The notes under the pieces were generated by a model. The model made no database searches, was not told the origin of the DNA, and saw only the letters and a list, made by a program, of their open reading frames with translations. A DNA stretch of 64,000 nucleotides from Iamia majanohamensis (GTDB lineage: Bacteria > Actinomycetota > Acidimicrobiia > Acidimicrobiales > Iamiaceae), in contig NZ_CP116942.1 of NCBI RefSeq assembly GCF_028532485.1, positions 930,001 to 994,000 of the forward strand, read 5' to 3'. This document shows, piece after piece, positions 1 through 8,993 of this stretch (its first letter is position 1; every line of letters starts with the position of its first letter). The position numbers and the translations under genes were made by a program.

Positions 1-1
1 G

Positions 2-2575
2 CATGCCGTCGGTGCCGGAAAGACCGCCACCATGGTCATGGCGGCGATGGAGCTGCGCCGTCTCGGCTCCGCCTCCAAGCCGGCGGTGGTCGTGCCCAAC
101 CACATGCTCGACCAGTTCACCCGGGAGTGGCTCCAGCTCTACCCGACGGCCCGCATTCTCGTCGCTGACCGTGAGCGTCTCTCCAAGGCCCGGCGCAAGG
201 AGTTCGTCGCCCGCGCCGCCACCGGGGACTGGGACGGCATCGTGTTCACGCAGTCCGGGTTCGCTCGCCTCCCCCTCGGGCGCGAGCTCATGACCGACTA
301 CCTCGGCGAGGAGATCGCCACCGCCCGCACCGCGCTGGCCGGCTCCAAGGACGGCAAGGGACTGTCGGTCAAGAAGCTGGAGCGACGCATCTCCCAGCTC
401 GAGGAGACCTACAAGCGGCTCCTCGCCGCGCACACCAAGGACGACGGCGTCCGCTTCGAGGAGACCGCCATCGACTACCTGTTCGTCGATGAGGCTCACG
501 CCTACAAGAACCGCCGAGTCGACTCCTCGATCGACGGCGTCGCCACCACCGGCTCGCAGCGAGCCCAGGACCTCGACTCCAAGCTGTGGGCGCTGCGACG
601 GATGCACGGACCTCGCGTCGTCACCTTCGCCACCGCGACACCGGTGGCGAACTCGATGGCCGAGCTGTGGGTCATGCAGAGCTACCTGCACCCCGACCTG
701 CTCGCAAGCGTCGACATGCGCGCCTTCGACTCCTGGGCCGCGAACTTCGGGCGCACCCACACCGCCTTGGAGCTCGCCCCCGACGGCGCCTCGTACCGGA
801 TGCAGACCCGCTTTGCCCGGTTCCAGAACGTCCCCGAACTCCTCACCCTCTACCGGCAGGTGGCGGACGTGCGCACGAACCACGACCTCGATCTTCCCGT
901 TCCTGCGCTCGCCGGCGGCCAGGCCGAGACCGTCGTCGTCGAACCGAGCGACGCCCTCATCGACTACGTGGCCGACCTCGCCTCTCGTGCCGCAGCCATC
1001 CGCAACCGAGCCGTGGACCCCAGCGAGGACAACATGCTCAAGGTGACCGGTGACGGCCGGCGCGCCGCGCTCGACCTCCGGCTCGTCGGGGAGCACCCAC
1101 CGAGCGAGCGCGGCAAGCTCGCGGTCGCCGCCCAGCGGATCGCCGCGATCCACCACGCCACCCGGGACCTCCGCTACACCGACGACCACGGCCAGCTCAC
1201 GCTCCGTCCTGGCGCGCTCCAGCTCGTGTTCTGCGACGTGTCCACCCCCGCGGCGGAGGGCTGGAACGCCTACGACGAGCTGCGCGCTCTGGTCGTCCGC
1301 CGCGGCGTCGACCACCAGGCGATCGGCTACATGCAGGGCGCCAAGACCGATGTCGCCAAGGCCAAGCTGTTCACTGCGTGTCGCGACGGCAGCGTGTCGG
1401 TGCTCATCGGCTCCACCGAGACCATGGGGGTCGGCACGAACGTGCAAAGCCGGGCGATCGCCATGCACCACCTCGACGCCCCCTGGCGTCCCGCCGACAT
1501 CGAACAGCGAGATGGCCGCATCCTCCGCCAGGGCAACCAGAACCCTGAGGTCCGCGTACTGCGTTACGTCACCGAGGGCAGCTTCGACACCTACATGTGG
1601 CAGACCTTGGAGAGGAAGGCCGCGTTCATCGCCCAGGTGACCCGCGGCGACCTACCTGACCGAGACGTGGAGGACATCGGCGATCAGGCCCTTTCCTTCG
1701 CCGAGGTCAAAGCCCTCGCGACCGGTGACCCTCTCGTGCTGGAGAAGGCCGCAGTCGACGCCGACGTGGCGCGCTTGGCCCGGCTCGAACGAGCCCACCT
1801 GGACGACCAGCACAGGCTCCGGAGGACCCTCGAATCCGCCACTCGACGTGCCGACGTGGCGGGCCATCGATCCGCCGATCTCCAGACCGTGCTCGGTCGG
1901 GTCACCGACACGCGGGGCGAGCGGTTCGCCATGACCGTCGACGGTCAGACCCACGCCAAGCGCGTCGATGCAGGCGAGCACCTCCAGCGCCTGCTCCGGC
2001 GCCGTCTGGACCAGACCGCCCCCGAGACCAGCGGACCGGTTGGCAAGATCGGCAGCCTCGGCGGACTGACCGTCACCGCCCAAGCCGTCACCACCATCGA
2101 GGACGAAATCCGCATCGCCATCCCTGACGCCCGTATCGAGGTCGGCTATCTCGCAAGTGACCTCACCCGCAGCGACCCCACCAACCTCATCACCCGCCTC
2201 GAACGCCACCTCCACCGACTCCCCGACACCATCGCCGAGCTGAGCCAGGAGGCCGCGACGGCTCGAGGCGAGGCCGACCGAGCTGCCGCCCGCGTCGGCG
2301 TGCCCTGGGACCGCGCGGAGGAGTTCGCCAGCCTCCGCCGCCGTCAGAAGGAGATCGACGAACAGCTTGCGCCCACGACCGAGTCGCCGGAGAACGAGCA
2401 GGGAGCAGCACCAGCAGCCGCACCGACTACGGACGCTCCCCGGTCAGCCACACCGCTGGCGCCTGCGCGACCGGGTGGCGAACCGGCCGACCACACGACG
2501 GCGGAAAGGATGTCCGCTCGGCTGGACGCCATCCAGGCCCGGTCCCGCGTCGACGAGCCAACGGTCGGACTGTGA
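2..2575 (+). CDS. SNF2-like DEAH helicase, 5' end cut by the window
   Basis: Large superfamily 2 helicase. The frame is open to the window edge, so the gene starts further left. The Walker A lysine-threonine (GAGKT) lies at nt 11-25, upstream of the first ATG (32). Motif II is FVDEAH near nt 481-500, motif III is FATATPVANS near 627-656, and motif VI is QRDGRILRQG near 1504-1533. A long charged, helical C-terminal part follows. Proteins of this layout, often fused N-terminally to an adenine-specific DNA methylase, are common on conjugative plasmids, integrative elements and large phages (family knowledge). Whether a methylase domain exists here cannot be seen. It suggests that the region is, or borders, a mobile element. 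Helicase call is solid; precise role is unknown. Confidence 0.85.
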   Translation, partial: HAVGAGKTATMVMAAMELRRLGSASKPAVVVPNHMLDQFTREWLQLYPTARILVADRERLSKARRKEFVARAATGDWDGIVFTQSGFARLPLGRELMTDYLGEEIATARTALAGSKDGKGLSVKKLERRISQLEETYKRLLAAHTKDDGVRFEETAIDYLFVDEAHAYKNRRVDSSIDGVATTGSQRAQDLDSKLWALRRMHGPRVVTFATATPVANSMAELWVMQSYLHPDLLASVDMRAFDSWAANFGRTHTALELAPDGASYRMQTRFARFQNVPELLTLYRQVADVRTNHDLDLPVPALAGGQAETVVVEPSDALIDYVADLASRAAAIRNRAVDPSEDNMLKVTGDGRRAALDLRLVGEHPPSERGKLAVAAQRIAAIHHATRDLRYTDDHGQLTLRPGALQLVFCDVSTPAAEGWNAYDELRALVVRRGVDHQAIGYMQGAKTDVAKAKLFTACRDGSVSVLIGSTETMGVGTNVQSRAIAMHHLDAPWRPADIEQRDGRILRQGNQNPEVRVLRYVTEGSFDTYMWQTLERKAAFIAQVTRGDLPDRDVEDIGDQALSFAEVKALATGDPLVLEKAAVDADVARLARLERAHLDDQHRLRRTLESATRRADVAGHRSADLQTVLGRVTDTRGERFAMTVDGQTHAKRVDAGEHLQRLLRRRLDQTAPETSGPVGKIGSLGGLTVTAQAVTTIEDEIRIAIPDARIEVGYLASDLTRSDPTNLITRLERHLHRLPDTIAELSQEAATARGEADRAAARVGVPWDRAEEFASLRRRQKEIDEQLAPTTESPENEQGAAPAAAPTTDAPRSATPLAPARPGGEPADHTTAERMSARLDAIQARSRVDEPTVGL

Positions 2576-2911
2576 CGGGGTCGCGGCAGTACCCCTGACG
2601 AGCACCCGGGTCTCGGTGTGCAGTCTCGCATCTGTTGGCTGTGAGGGTGGTAGGACGGTTCGGATGAATGGATCGCAGCCGTCGGTTCCGCTCTCCTGAC
2701 AGTCGTCTGAGTCACGTGGCGGCCTGTGCAGGGTTCGTTCGACGGGGAGCTCGAGGTTGATCGGGATGGCGCCGAGATGCGGTGCCCTTCTGGCCCGGGG
2801 CCCGAATTGCTGTAGCGAGCGTCGCCGTGAGGCTTCCGGGGGTGCTGAGCCAGCCAGGCTGGGATCACCGATCTCGGAACCCCCTTCGTGTCCTTGCGTC
2901 CAGCCGGGCGA
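2576..2911. other. intergenic stretch without a convincing gene
   Basis: About 335 bases between the helicase stop and the stop of the next gene on the opposite strand. Short open frames on both strands have no recognisable motif or ribosome-binding site. No strong hairpin or repeat was found. The genes on either side are convergent, so termination signals would be expected here, but none is obvious. Confidence 0.5.
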
Positions 2912-3448
2912 CTATGCCTCTCCTCCTCCTCCTCCTCCTCGGTTGAGGTTGTGATACCGGGCGTGCGCTTGCTGCACCGCGACGGGCATCGTCCGCAGCG
3001 TCTGGATCCGGAGGGGCAGCACGGACAGGTGGACGCCGAGGGTCCGCTCGCCCAGGGGCTCCACCACTCGAGCATGGGCGAGCCGGTCGAGAGCTCGGAC
3101 GAGGTGGGAGCGCCTTCCGAGGGGCTCGGTGCTGCCGGCACGAAGACCCAGCTGGAGGGCCAGCTGGACGGGGTCTACCGTCGTGGGGCCGCCCGCGGCA
3201 TCGATGTGCCTGGCGAGTGTACGAGCGAGGGCCACAGCCGTTGGACCGAGCAGGGGTGAGTAGACGATCTCGAAGTAGGGATGCGTCAACCCGAAGGCCG
3301 GTCCATCGGGAGCGGGCATTGGTCGGAGACGCAGGCTGGTTCCCTCGTCGCCGGCTGCGGTCCCTGCGTAGGCGCTTCCTTCGGAAGGGCCCGCAGCGGG
3401 CTCCCGACCAGTGGTTCCGCCGGTACCGGTCGGATCGTCGTGTTCCAT
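2912..3448 (-). CDS. hypothetical protein with poly-glycine C-terminus
   Basis: A 178-aa protein I do not recognise. The ATG at 3448 is chosen because GGGGGAGG lies 5 nt upstream of it; a TTG further up (3463) is less likely. The N-terminal 45 residues are low complexity (Gly/Thr/Ser/Pro). The middle (YSPLLGPTAVALARTL...) looks like a compact helical, possibly winged-helix replication- or transfer-associated domain; this is a weak impression. The C-terminus is six glycines then EA, encoded by a (TCC)n tract on the plus strand. It faces the helicase convergently. Function unknown. Confidence 0.6.
   Translation of the reverse strand: MEHDDPTGTGGTTGREPAAGPSEGSAYAGTAAGDEGTSLRLRPMPAPDGPAFGLTHPYFEIVYSPLLGPTAVALARTLARHIDAAGGPTTVDPVQLALQLGLRAGSTEPLGRRSHLVRALDRLAHARVVEPLGERTLGVHLSVLPLRIQTLRTMPVAVQQAHARYHNLNRGGGGGGEA
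2921..2940. repeat. trinucleotide (TCC)n tract
   Basis: Six to seven TCC units in a row encode the poly-glycine end of the minus-strand hypothetical gene. Triplet slippage would change glycine number without shifting frame. Confidence 0.8.
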
Positions 3449-3655
3449 GTACGCCTCCCCCAAGGCGTCACCAGCGCGGTCTCTCGCGCCACCATCCGCC
3501 GATCAAGTCACGCCTACTCTCGTCAATGCGTGATCAACCCTCACTAAGCGTCCTCACAAATTCACTGAAAGTGCCCATGTCGATCGCGTGTCGCACGGGG
3601 CCTGTTCTCAGCGCCCCGGCTCCGTCACCGCCTGTGACGCGCTCACGGGAGGGGC

Positions 3656-4762
3656 TTACGTCCGCCGGCCTGTTGTCACTTGGGCACGAGGAGGATCGTC
3701 CGCTCGGGTTGGCTCGGAAGTGGGGGCGGCGCTGGCAGGGTGGACGTGGATGTGCACGGCGTCAAGGTGAGGTATCGCTCTGCGGAGCCGAGCGGTGGTG
3801 TCGTCGGCGATCTGATGGCTGCTGGCGACGGTGAAGCTGGGGTCGGTGTCGATGGTGAGCTCCGCGCTGAGGCGGTGGCCGATCCACCGAACATGGACGC
3901 CGTCCACGCCAGCGACGTCGGTGACCCGGCTGGCGTGTTCCTCGACAGCGGCGACCAGGTCGGGATCGACCGCATCCATCAGCCGGGCGTAGATCTGGCG
4001 TGTGGCGCCCCACAGCACGCCGAGGATGGCCACTGAGATCGCCAGTCCGACGAGAGCGTCGGCCCGCTCGAAGCCGGCGGCGACACCGACGGCGCCACCG
4101 GCGACGGCGAGGGAGGTGAGTCCGTCGGTGCGTGCGTGGTAGCCGTCGGCGACCAGCGCGGCGGAGCCGATGGCGCGGCCCTCCCGGACTCGGTACAGGG
4201 CGACCAGCTCGTTGCCGGCAGAGCCAACGAGCCCTGCGGCGAACAGCAGCCAGAGTCCTTCGAGCGGGCGGGGGTGCACCAGGCGGTCGAACGCTTGGTA
4301 GGCCGCGACTGCGGCGGAGATCGCGATCATCAGGACGACGAACACCCCGGCCAGGTCCTCCGCCCGCCCGTAGCCGTAGGTGTAGCGACGTGTCGGGGCC
4401 CTTCGGCCGAGTCGGAACGCGATGAGCAGCGGGATCGCAGTGAGGGCATCGGAGAAGTTGTGGATGGTGTCGGCCAGTAGCGCCACCGAGCCCGTCAGCG
4501 CAACGATGGCGACCTGCGCGGCGGCGGTGATCATCAGTGCGACGAAGGAGATCCGGACCGCTCGGATGCCTCGGGCGCTGGAGTCGAGGGCGGAGTCCAC
4601 CGAGTCTGCCGGGTCGTGGGAATGCGGATGCAGCACGCCTCTCAAGATGCCCCGGAGCCCTCCGGCGTGGTTGTGGTGGTGCCCGTGGTCGGACTGGGCA
4701 CCCTCGTGACCCGCTCGGCCGCGAGGGGGGTGCGGGTCCTTCTGGCCGTGTCGATTGCTCAT
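3656..4762 (-). CDS. CDF-family divalent cation exporter
   Basis: Cation diffusion facilitator of 368 aa, expected to export Zn2+/Cd2+/Co2+-type ions against protons. It has a His-rich N-terminus (HGHHHNH, then HPHSHD), six membrane helices and a cytoplasmic C-terminal domain. The metal site is intact: LLADTIHNFSD in helix 2 (HxxxD) and DGYHARTDGL in helix 5 (HxxxD). The start at 4762 overlaps the stop of the ArsR-family gene by ATGA, so the two are one operon and the regulator very likely controls this exporter. The open frame continues upstream of 4762, but that part is the ArsR gene read in the wrong frame. Exact metal cannot be told. Confidence 0.93.
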   Translation of the reverse strand: MSNRHGQKDPHPPRGRAGHEGAQSDHGHHHNHAGGLRGILRGVLHPHSHDPADSVDSALDSSARGIRAVRISFVALMITAAAQVAIVALTGSVALLADTIHNFSDALTAIPLLIAFRLGRRAPTRRYTYGYGRAEDLAGVFVVLMIAISAAVAAYQAFDRLVHPRPLEGLWLLFAAGLVGSAGNELVALYRVREGRAIGSAALVADGYHARTDGLTSLAVAGGAVGVAAGFERADALVGLAISVAILGVLWGATRQIYARLMDAVDPDLVAAVEEHASRVTDVAGVDGVHVRWIGHRLSAELTIDTDPSFTVASSHQIADDTTARLRRAIPHLDAVHIHVHPASAAPTSEPTRADDPPRAQVTTGRRT

Positions 4763-5103
4763 CGATCGTGGCCCCGGTGGTGAGACGCGCCGCCGACGAG
4801 GTGGTCCGCTTCGAGCAGGGACTCGCCCACGAGGCGGGCGACGTGGTCGTTCACCAGCGAGTAGTGGATGTGGTTGCCTTCCCGCCGGGTGGTCACCAGG
4901 TTCCCGAGCCGGAGCTTGGCCAGGTGCTGGGACACCGACGCCGGTCGGGCTCCGACGGCCTCGGCCAACGCCGACACCGTCTGCTCCCCGCCGACCAGCG
5001 TCCACAACAGGTGGAGCCGTGTGGGATCGGCCACCAGCTTCAGGACGTCGGCCGCAGCCGCGAACTCGGCTAGAGACGGCTGCAATCGTATCTTCGTATC
5101 CAT
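4759..5103 (-). CDS. ArsR/SmtB-family metal-responsive repressor
   Basis: A 114-aa winged-helix repressor that normally leaves its operator when a metal binds. The recognition helix is in RPASVSQHLAKLRL and the wing in REGNHIHYSLVN. It has no Cys pair in the alpha-3 helix. Metal binding, if any, would use the C-terminal alpha-5 region (NDHVARL...EADH), as in SmtB/NmtR-type Zn/Co/Ni sensors; this is inference. The ATG at 5103 is preferred over an upstream in-frame ATG because an inverted repeat lies across it. It overlaps the CDF gene by 4 nt. Confidence 0.9.
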   Translation of the reverse strand: MDTKIRLQPSLAEFAAAADVLKLVADPTRLHLLWTLVGGEQTVSALAEAVGARPASVSQHLAKLRLGNLVTTRREGNHIHYSLVNDHVARLVGESLLEADHLVGGASHHRGHDR

Positions 5104-5110
5104 GCAGATA
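5089..5110. promoter_or_regulatory. candidate ArsR operator over the start codon
   Basis: TATCT and AGATA form a 5-bp inverted repeat with a 12-bp spacer, spanning the ATG of the ArsR-CDF operon. Position and symmetry fit autoregulation, but the arms are short. Confidence 0.4.
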
Positions 5111-5176
5111 GTGTACCGCCACGCGATCATCTTCTTGCTGGGTGAGGTCGCTCCAGGACCCAGAGTGGGGAAGATG

Positions 5177-6121
5177 TCAGCCGGCGACGAGGACGAGGAC
5201 CACGAAGCACGGGTAGCAGGCGAGGAGCGCGGCGCCGCGCGGTCGGCTGATCGAGCCGCCGGTCGCGGCGATGAGGACGGCGGCGAGCGATGCGATCATC
5301 GCCATCCAGGCGGGGTGGAGGCTGGCCGCGTCGGCGATGGCGAGGGGTCGGGTGAGGGCACCGGCGCCGAGGGTCATGGTCGCGTTGTAGGCGAAGGACC
5401 CGACGACCGCAGCGATGACCGTCTCGGTCATACCTCGACGGGCCGACGACCAGGCCAGCACGACGAGCTCGAAAGCGGTGGCGAAGCCGACCACCGTGAG
5501 TCCGAGGTTTGTCTGGGTCGATTCGGCCCCTGACAGGCGACGCACGCCCTCGACCAACACCGACGCTCCGACGGCCATGGCCGCCAGCCCGGCCAGCACC
5601 AGGACCAGCTCCCGGCCGATCCGTCCCGGCCGGTTGCCGACGTCATCGAGCTCGGCCACCTCGCCCAGAGCCGGCGGATGACGTTCGATGATCCAGATCG
5701 TGGCGACGAAGGCGACGTAGCCGGCCGCCAGGACCAGGCCCTCGAGCCGACTCACGCGGCCGTCCCACGACGACCACGCTGCGAGGGCACCGAGCGGCAG
5801 GCCGGCCACGGCGTAGCGGCGGACCCGGGGCCCGAACGGCAACGGGGCCACCGCAGCGCCGACGCCGACAGCGACCAGGCACACGGCCACATTGGCACCG
5901 ATGACGTCGCCGAAGGCGATTGCGGGCAGGTCTCGGGCCGACGCGGTGATGGCGGTGGCCACCTCCTCGGGTTCGGCCCCGGCGAGCAGCAGGGCCAACG
6001 CGAACGAGCTCACCCCTAGCCGGACCGAAGCCGCCGCCAAGTGCTCGGCGAACGTCTCGGCCCCCCACACGATGAGCCCGACGCCTGCGAGCAACAGGAC
6101 GACCCAAAGGACACTCGCCAC
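5177..6121 (-). CDS. sodium/calcium exchanger-type (CaCA) membrane protein
   Basis: Integral membrane protein of 314 aa with about ten helices and the duplicated alpha-repeat layout of CaCA exchangers. The first repeat contains LLLAGAEPEEVATAITAS (acidic residues as in the GxEP/ETxxS signature). The second contains VVGFATAFELVVLAWSSARRG and VGSFAYNATMTLG. Such proteins swap Ca2+ or other divalent cations for Na+/H+. Start taken at the GTG at 6121; no clear Shine-Dalgarno is visible. The neighbouring exporter on the same strand makes a role in divalent-metal efflux plausible. Confidence 0.8.
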   Translation of the reverse strand: MASVLWVVLLLAGVGLIVWGAETFAEHLAAASVRLGVSSFALALLLAGAEPEEVATAITASARDLPAIAFGDVIGANVAVCLVAVGVGAAVAPLPFGPRVRRYAVAGLPLGALAAWSSWDGRVSRLEGLVLAAGYVAFVATIWIIERHPPALGEVAELDDVGNRPGRIGRELVLVLAGLAAMAVGASVLVEGVRRLSGAESTQTNLGLTVVGFATAFELVVLAWSSARRGMTETVIAAVVGSFAYNATMTLGAGALTRPLAIADAASLHPAWMAMIASLAAVLIAATGGSISRPRGAALLACYPCFVVLVLVAG

Positions 6122-6186
6122 CCCGTCAGGATGACAGCACAAGCGGGGCCGGGCGGCACCTCTCGTGACTGAGGGAACCCTGGTCC

Positions 6187-7197
6187 TCAGCCGCGGTTGA
6201 GCATGATCCCGAGGGCGGGGAGCAGGGGTTCGGTGCGTCGGAGCGAGGTGATGTCGGTGATGTGGTGGGGCCCCGGGTCCGGTGCTGCGTTCTGTAGTGC
6301 GCCGATGGCCGCGAAGGTGAGGAGGGCGGTGGCCTGGGACTGGGACCGGCCGAGTGCCTCGAGGCGTTGGCCCGTGTCGGTCTGGGCGACGAGCGCCCAC
6401 CAGTCGGTCCCCCAGGGTGAGTGCTGGAGGAGCGGTGCTGTCCTCAGCAACGCGGTCGGCGCGCCGGGGATCCGGCCTGCCAGGGCCATCGCCTCGCCGG
6501 CCACACGTGAGTCGAAGCAGTACCGGGTGTCGACCTCTGTCCCGATCCGGGTTGGGAGCATGGCCCGGTCGGCGAAGTCGTAGCGCCAGGCCCGGCGGCG
6601 CCCGAACCCGCCAGGGAAGGTGATGGCCCGGGGGTGCGAGAAGTTGCGGAACGCTCCGGCTGCATCTGCGACCAGTTCCCCCAGTCCGCCCAGGCTCCAG
6701 CGACTCGACGCCGGGCCGTGGTCGTCGGCCAGGCCGAGCAGGCCGCTGAGGGTGATCTGGCTCGCACCGGGATCGGTGTCGGCAAGCTCGGCGGCCATGA
6801 GGCTCGACAGGCCGGGCATCAAGCCAACACCGACCAGGAGGGTGGACCCCGTGCTCGGCAACGATTCGAGATCGAGGGAGTACTGGCTCGAGGCCGTGAT
6901 GTCGACTGCGTCCCATCCGCGCCGGAGCCATGCCTCGATGGTGGCCGTGTCTTCTTCGCCGGTGCAGTTCACGACGATGCCGTTGCCCCGCACATCCGGT
7001 GTTGGCCTTGCGTCCGCCCCGAGGACGACCGGCGTGACGCGAGGGTCGTCGGGCGCGACCTCGGCGGCCCGATCGGCCGATCTGCTGGCCGCCAGGACGA
7101 TGTGCCCGGCGTCGGCCAAGGCTCGACACAGTGGGCGCCCGACCGAACCCGTCGCGCCCAGGACCAGGACGGGCGTGGAGTCTGCGCTGGCGTTCAT
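6187..7197 (-). CDS. NAD(P)-binding saccharopine-dehydrogenase-like oxidoreductase
   Basis: A 336-aa protein with an N-terminal Rossmann fold (VLVLGATGSVGRPLCRAL, with the G-x-x-G-x-x-G dinucleotide loop). It then follows the saccharopine dehydrogenase/trans-acting enoyl reductase pattern: a short parallel sheet ending in IVVNCTGEED and a second domain without membrane helices. Substrate unknown. The ATG at 7197 overlaps the stop of the upstream membrane methyltransferase by ATGA, so the two are cotranscribed, which suggests sequential steps on one lipid-like or small-molecule substrate (inference). Confidence 0.8.
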   Translation of the reverse strand: MNASADSTPVLVLGATGSVGRPLCRALADAGHIVLAASRSADRAAEVAPDDPRVTPVVLGADARPTPDVRGNGIVVNCTGEEDTATIEAWLRRGWDAVDITASSQYSLDLESLPSTGSTLLVGVGLMPGLSSLMAAELADTDPGASQITLSGLLGLADDHGPASSRWSLGGLGELVADAAGAFRNFSHPRAITFPGGFGRRRAWRYDFADRAMLPTRIGTEVDTRYCFDSRVAGEAMALAGRIPGAPTALLRTAPLLQHSPWGTDWWALVAQTDTGQRLEALGRSQSQATALLTFAAIGALQNAAPDPGPHHITDITSLRRTEPLLPALGIMLNRG

Positions 7198-7832
7198 CTG
7201 TCCGACCCCGCTCGCCTGGCCTCCGGATCGGACTTCGTGGCCCGTCCCAGTCCCGGCAGGAAGCGACCCACGGCCTCGGCATAGCGCCGATAGTCGTCGC
7301 CGTGGGCTGCCGCCAGGACGGGCTCTTCCACCACCCGGACCTGGAGCTCGATCGCCACCGTTGCGCCCAGGAGAGCGGCAAGGCTCAGAAGGTTCGGGAC
7401 CATGAGGGTGAGCCCGGTCGCAGTGATGAGCATCGTGGTGAAGATGGGGTTGCGGACGACCCCGAACAGTCCCCCGGTGACGAGGTCGGTGTGCTCGGTG
7501 GCGTCGACGCCCACCCGCCAGGAGGAGCCCAACGCGGCCTGGGCGGCCATCGTCGACGCGATGCCGACGACGGCGAGGCCAGTGCCGACCACAGCCGTCG
7601 CAGAGCCGGCGCCGGGAAGTCGGACGAGACCGACGAGATCGGCGACTGGTGCGAGCAGGCCGCAGCCCAACGCTGCGACCAGGAGCGCGCCGGCGATCCA
7701 CTCCGTCGACCACGGCGACCCGCTGATGCCGCGGAACCCGCTGTCGCCGGTGCGACGACGTTGCGCGGCAGAGCGCCAGACGAAGGCGAGTGCGAACCAC
7801 GCGAGGTACAGGATGAGGGCAGCGTCGGCCAT
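7194..7832 (-). CDS. isoprenylcysteine carboxyl methyltransferase-like membrane protein
   Basis: A 212-aa protein with about five membrane helices. The ICMT/phospholipid methyltransferase C-terminal motif is present: LFGVVRNPIFTTM, then VVEEPVLAAAHGDDYRRY. Bacterial members methylate unknown small or lipid substrates with S-adenosylmethionine. The ATG at 7832 is chosen because CCCGGAGGTTCCC precedes it at ideal spacing. Two upstream ATGs lie inside the likely promoter. It is the first gene of a two-gene operon with the NAD(P)-binding oxidoreductase. Confidence 0.82.
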   Translation of the reverse strand: MADAALILYLAWFALAFVWRSAAQRRRTGDSGFRGISGSPWSTEWIAGALLVAALGCGLLAPVADLVGLVRLPGAGSATAVVGTGLAVVGIASTMAAQAALGSSWRVGVDATEHTDLVTGGLFGVVRNPIFTTMLITATGLTLMVPNLLSLAALLGATVAIELQVRVVEEPVLAAAHGDDYRRYAEAVGRFLPGLGRATKSDPEARRAGSDR

Positions 7833-7857
7833 GGGAACCTCCGGGACCATCATCTTC

Positions 7858-7873
7858 ACATCTGATCCGATGT
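7858..7873. promoter_or_regulatory. palindromic operator overlapping a TTGACA box
   Basis: The 16-mer is ACATC, then T-GATC-C, then GATGT. It is palindromic apart from one symmetrical pair beside the central GATC. On the minus strand its end lies in a TTGACA -35-like hexamer (7871-7876 read in reverse) 26-40 nt upstream of the methyltransferase start. Good geometry for a repressor site; the regulator is not identified. Confidence 0.5.
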
Positions 7874-8059
7874 CAAGTGACATGCGGCCGGTACCAGTGC
7901 GAGTACAAGTTCCCCCGGCGTTCTCGCCACCCGCCCGGTGGGCTTGGACGGCTGACCGGACGGGCCTCCTGCCGCAGTGACGGCGCGACGCGCGAAGGGC
8001 CCCGATGCGAGCCCGCTCGACCCGGCGCTGTGCCCGGCCCTCGGGGTCCAGCCGTCGCT

Positions 8060-8986
8060 CTACTCCGCGCCGCGCCGGAAGGGTTCGACCAGCTGTGGCA
8101 CGAGACCGGTGGGGTAGTCGGAGCGGTCGGTGATGCCGATGTCCTCGCTTCTGATGCGGGGTCGGCTGTCGGCTGCGGCGTAGGTGCCGAGAGCGCGATC
8201 CCAGACGAGGGTGAAGAGCCCGAAGTTGACGTCGCCCTCGCCGGGGCCGCGGAGGTGGTGGAGGCGATGTTCGGCGTTGATCGCCAACCAGCTGGCGAGC
8301 GGACCGGTTGCGTAGGCGACGTTGGCGTGCTGTAGGAGCAGCTGGATGGCGACACAGCCGGCGAGGGCGACGGCGACGGGGAGCGGGATCCCGATGAGCA
8401 CGAGGGGTGCGATCCCGGCGGTCATCTCGACTGCTTGGTGGACGGGATGCTTCATGAGGCCGTTGAGGCCGTAGAAGCGGGTCACGCTGTGGTGCACGGC
8501 GTGGAACCGCCACAGCCAGCCGAGGCGATGACTGGCGAGGTGGGCGAGGGTGATGCCGGCGTCGAGGACGACCAGGGCAAGAAGCACCTGCACGACGAAC
8601 GGCAGGCCTGAGGGCCACAGGTCGGCGACGGTGAGGTGACCTGCGAGCAGTGGGAGAGCGGCCACGCTGGCCGCAGTGAGCGATTCGTTGAGCACCGCGT
8701 AGAGCGCGTCGCGACGGCCATCAGCGCGATCGACGTTCCACTGATGGTCATAGGGCAGGATCCGTTCAGCCAGGAACGTCCATCCCATCGCGGCCACCAC
8801 CACCGCAATGACCGCGGCATGCTGTCCATGCCGGGCGAACCACAGCACAGCGCCGTTGGCGACCAGGAGGAGGAGCGGAAGGTGCAGGTACCGAACCGCT
8901 GCTCCCAGCAGCACTCGATCGGTGATCGCCGTCGTGTCCATGCCGGGACGATGCCCGACCACGGCGTCGGTGGCTTGTACGCACAT
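8060..8986 (-). CDS. sterol desaturase / fatty acid hydroxylase family protein
   Basis: A 308-aa membrane diiron oxygenase. The three histidine clusters of the fatty acid hydroxylase superfamily are visible: HLASH (HxxxH), HAVHH (HxxHH), and EHRLHHLRG followed by NFGLFTLVWDRALGTY. Members hydroxylate or desaturate lipid acyl chains or sterol-like substrates using O2. The ATG at 8986 sits 7 nt after the AraC-family stop, suggesting translational coupling. An ATG at 8941 is an equally possible start, since neither has a clear ribosome site. Confidence 0.88.
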   Translation of the reverse strand: MCVQATDAVVGHRPGMDTTAITDRVLLGAAVRYLHLPLLLLVANGAVLWFARHGQHAAVIAVVVAAMGWTFLAERILPYDHQWNVDRADGRRDALYAVLNESLTAASVAALPLLAGHLTVADLWPSGLPFVVQVLLALVVLDAGITLAHLASHRLGWLWRFHAVHHSVTRFYGLNGLMKHPVHQAVEMTAGIAPLVLIGIPLPVAVALAGCVAIQLLLQHANVAYATGPLASWLAINAEHRLHHLRGPGEGDVNFGLFTLVWDRALGTYAAADSRPRIRSEDIGITDRSDYPTGLVPQLVEPFRRGAE

Positions 8987-8993
8987 GACGCCA

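Noticed and set aside
5104-6186. Long upstream extensions of the CDF and CaCA frames
   Set aside because: The extensions read other genes or non-coding DNA in a wrong frame; better starts exist at 4762 and 6121.
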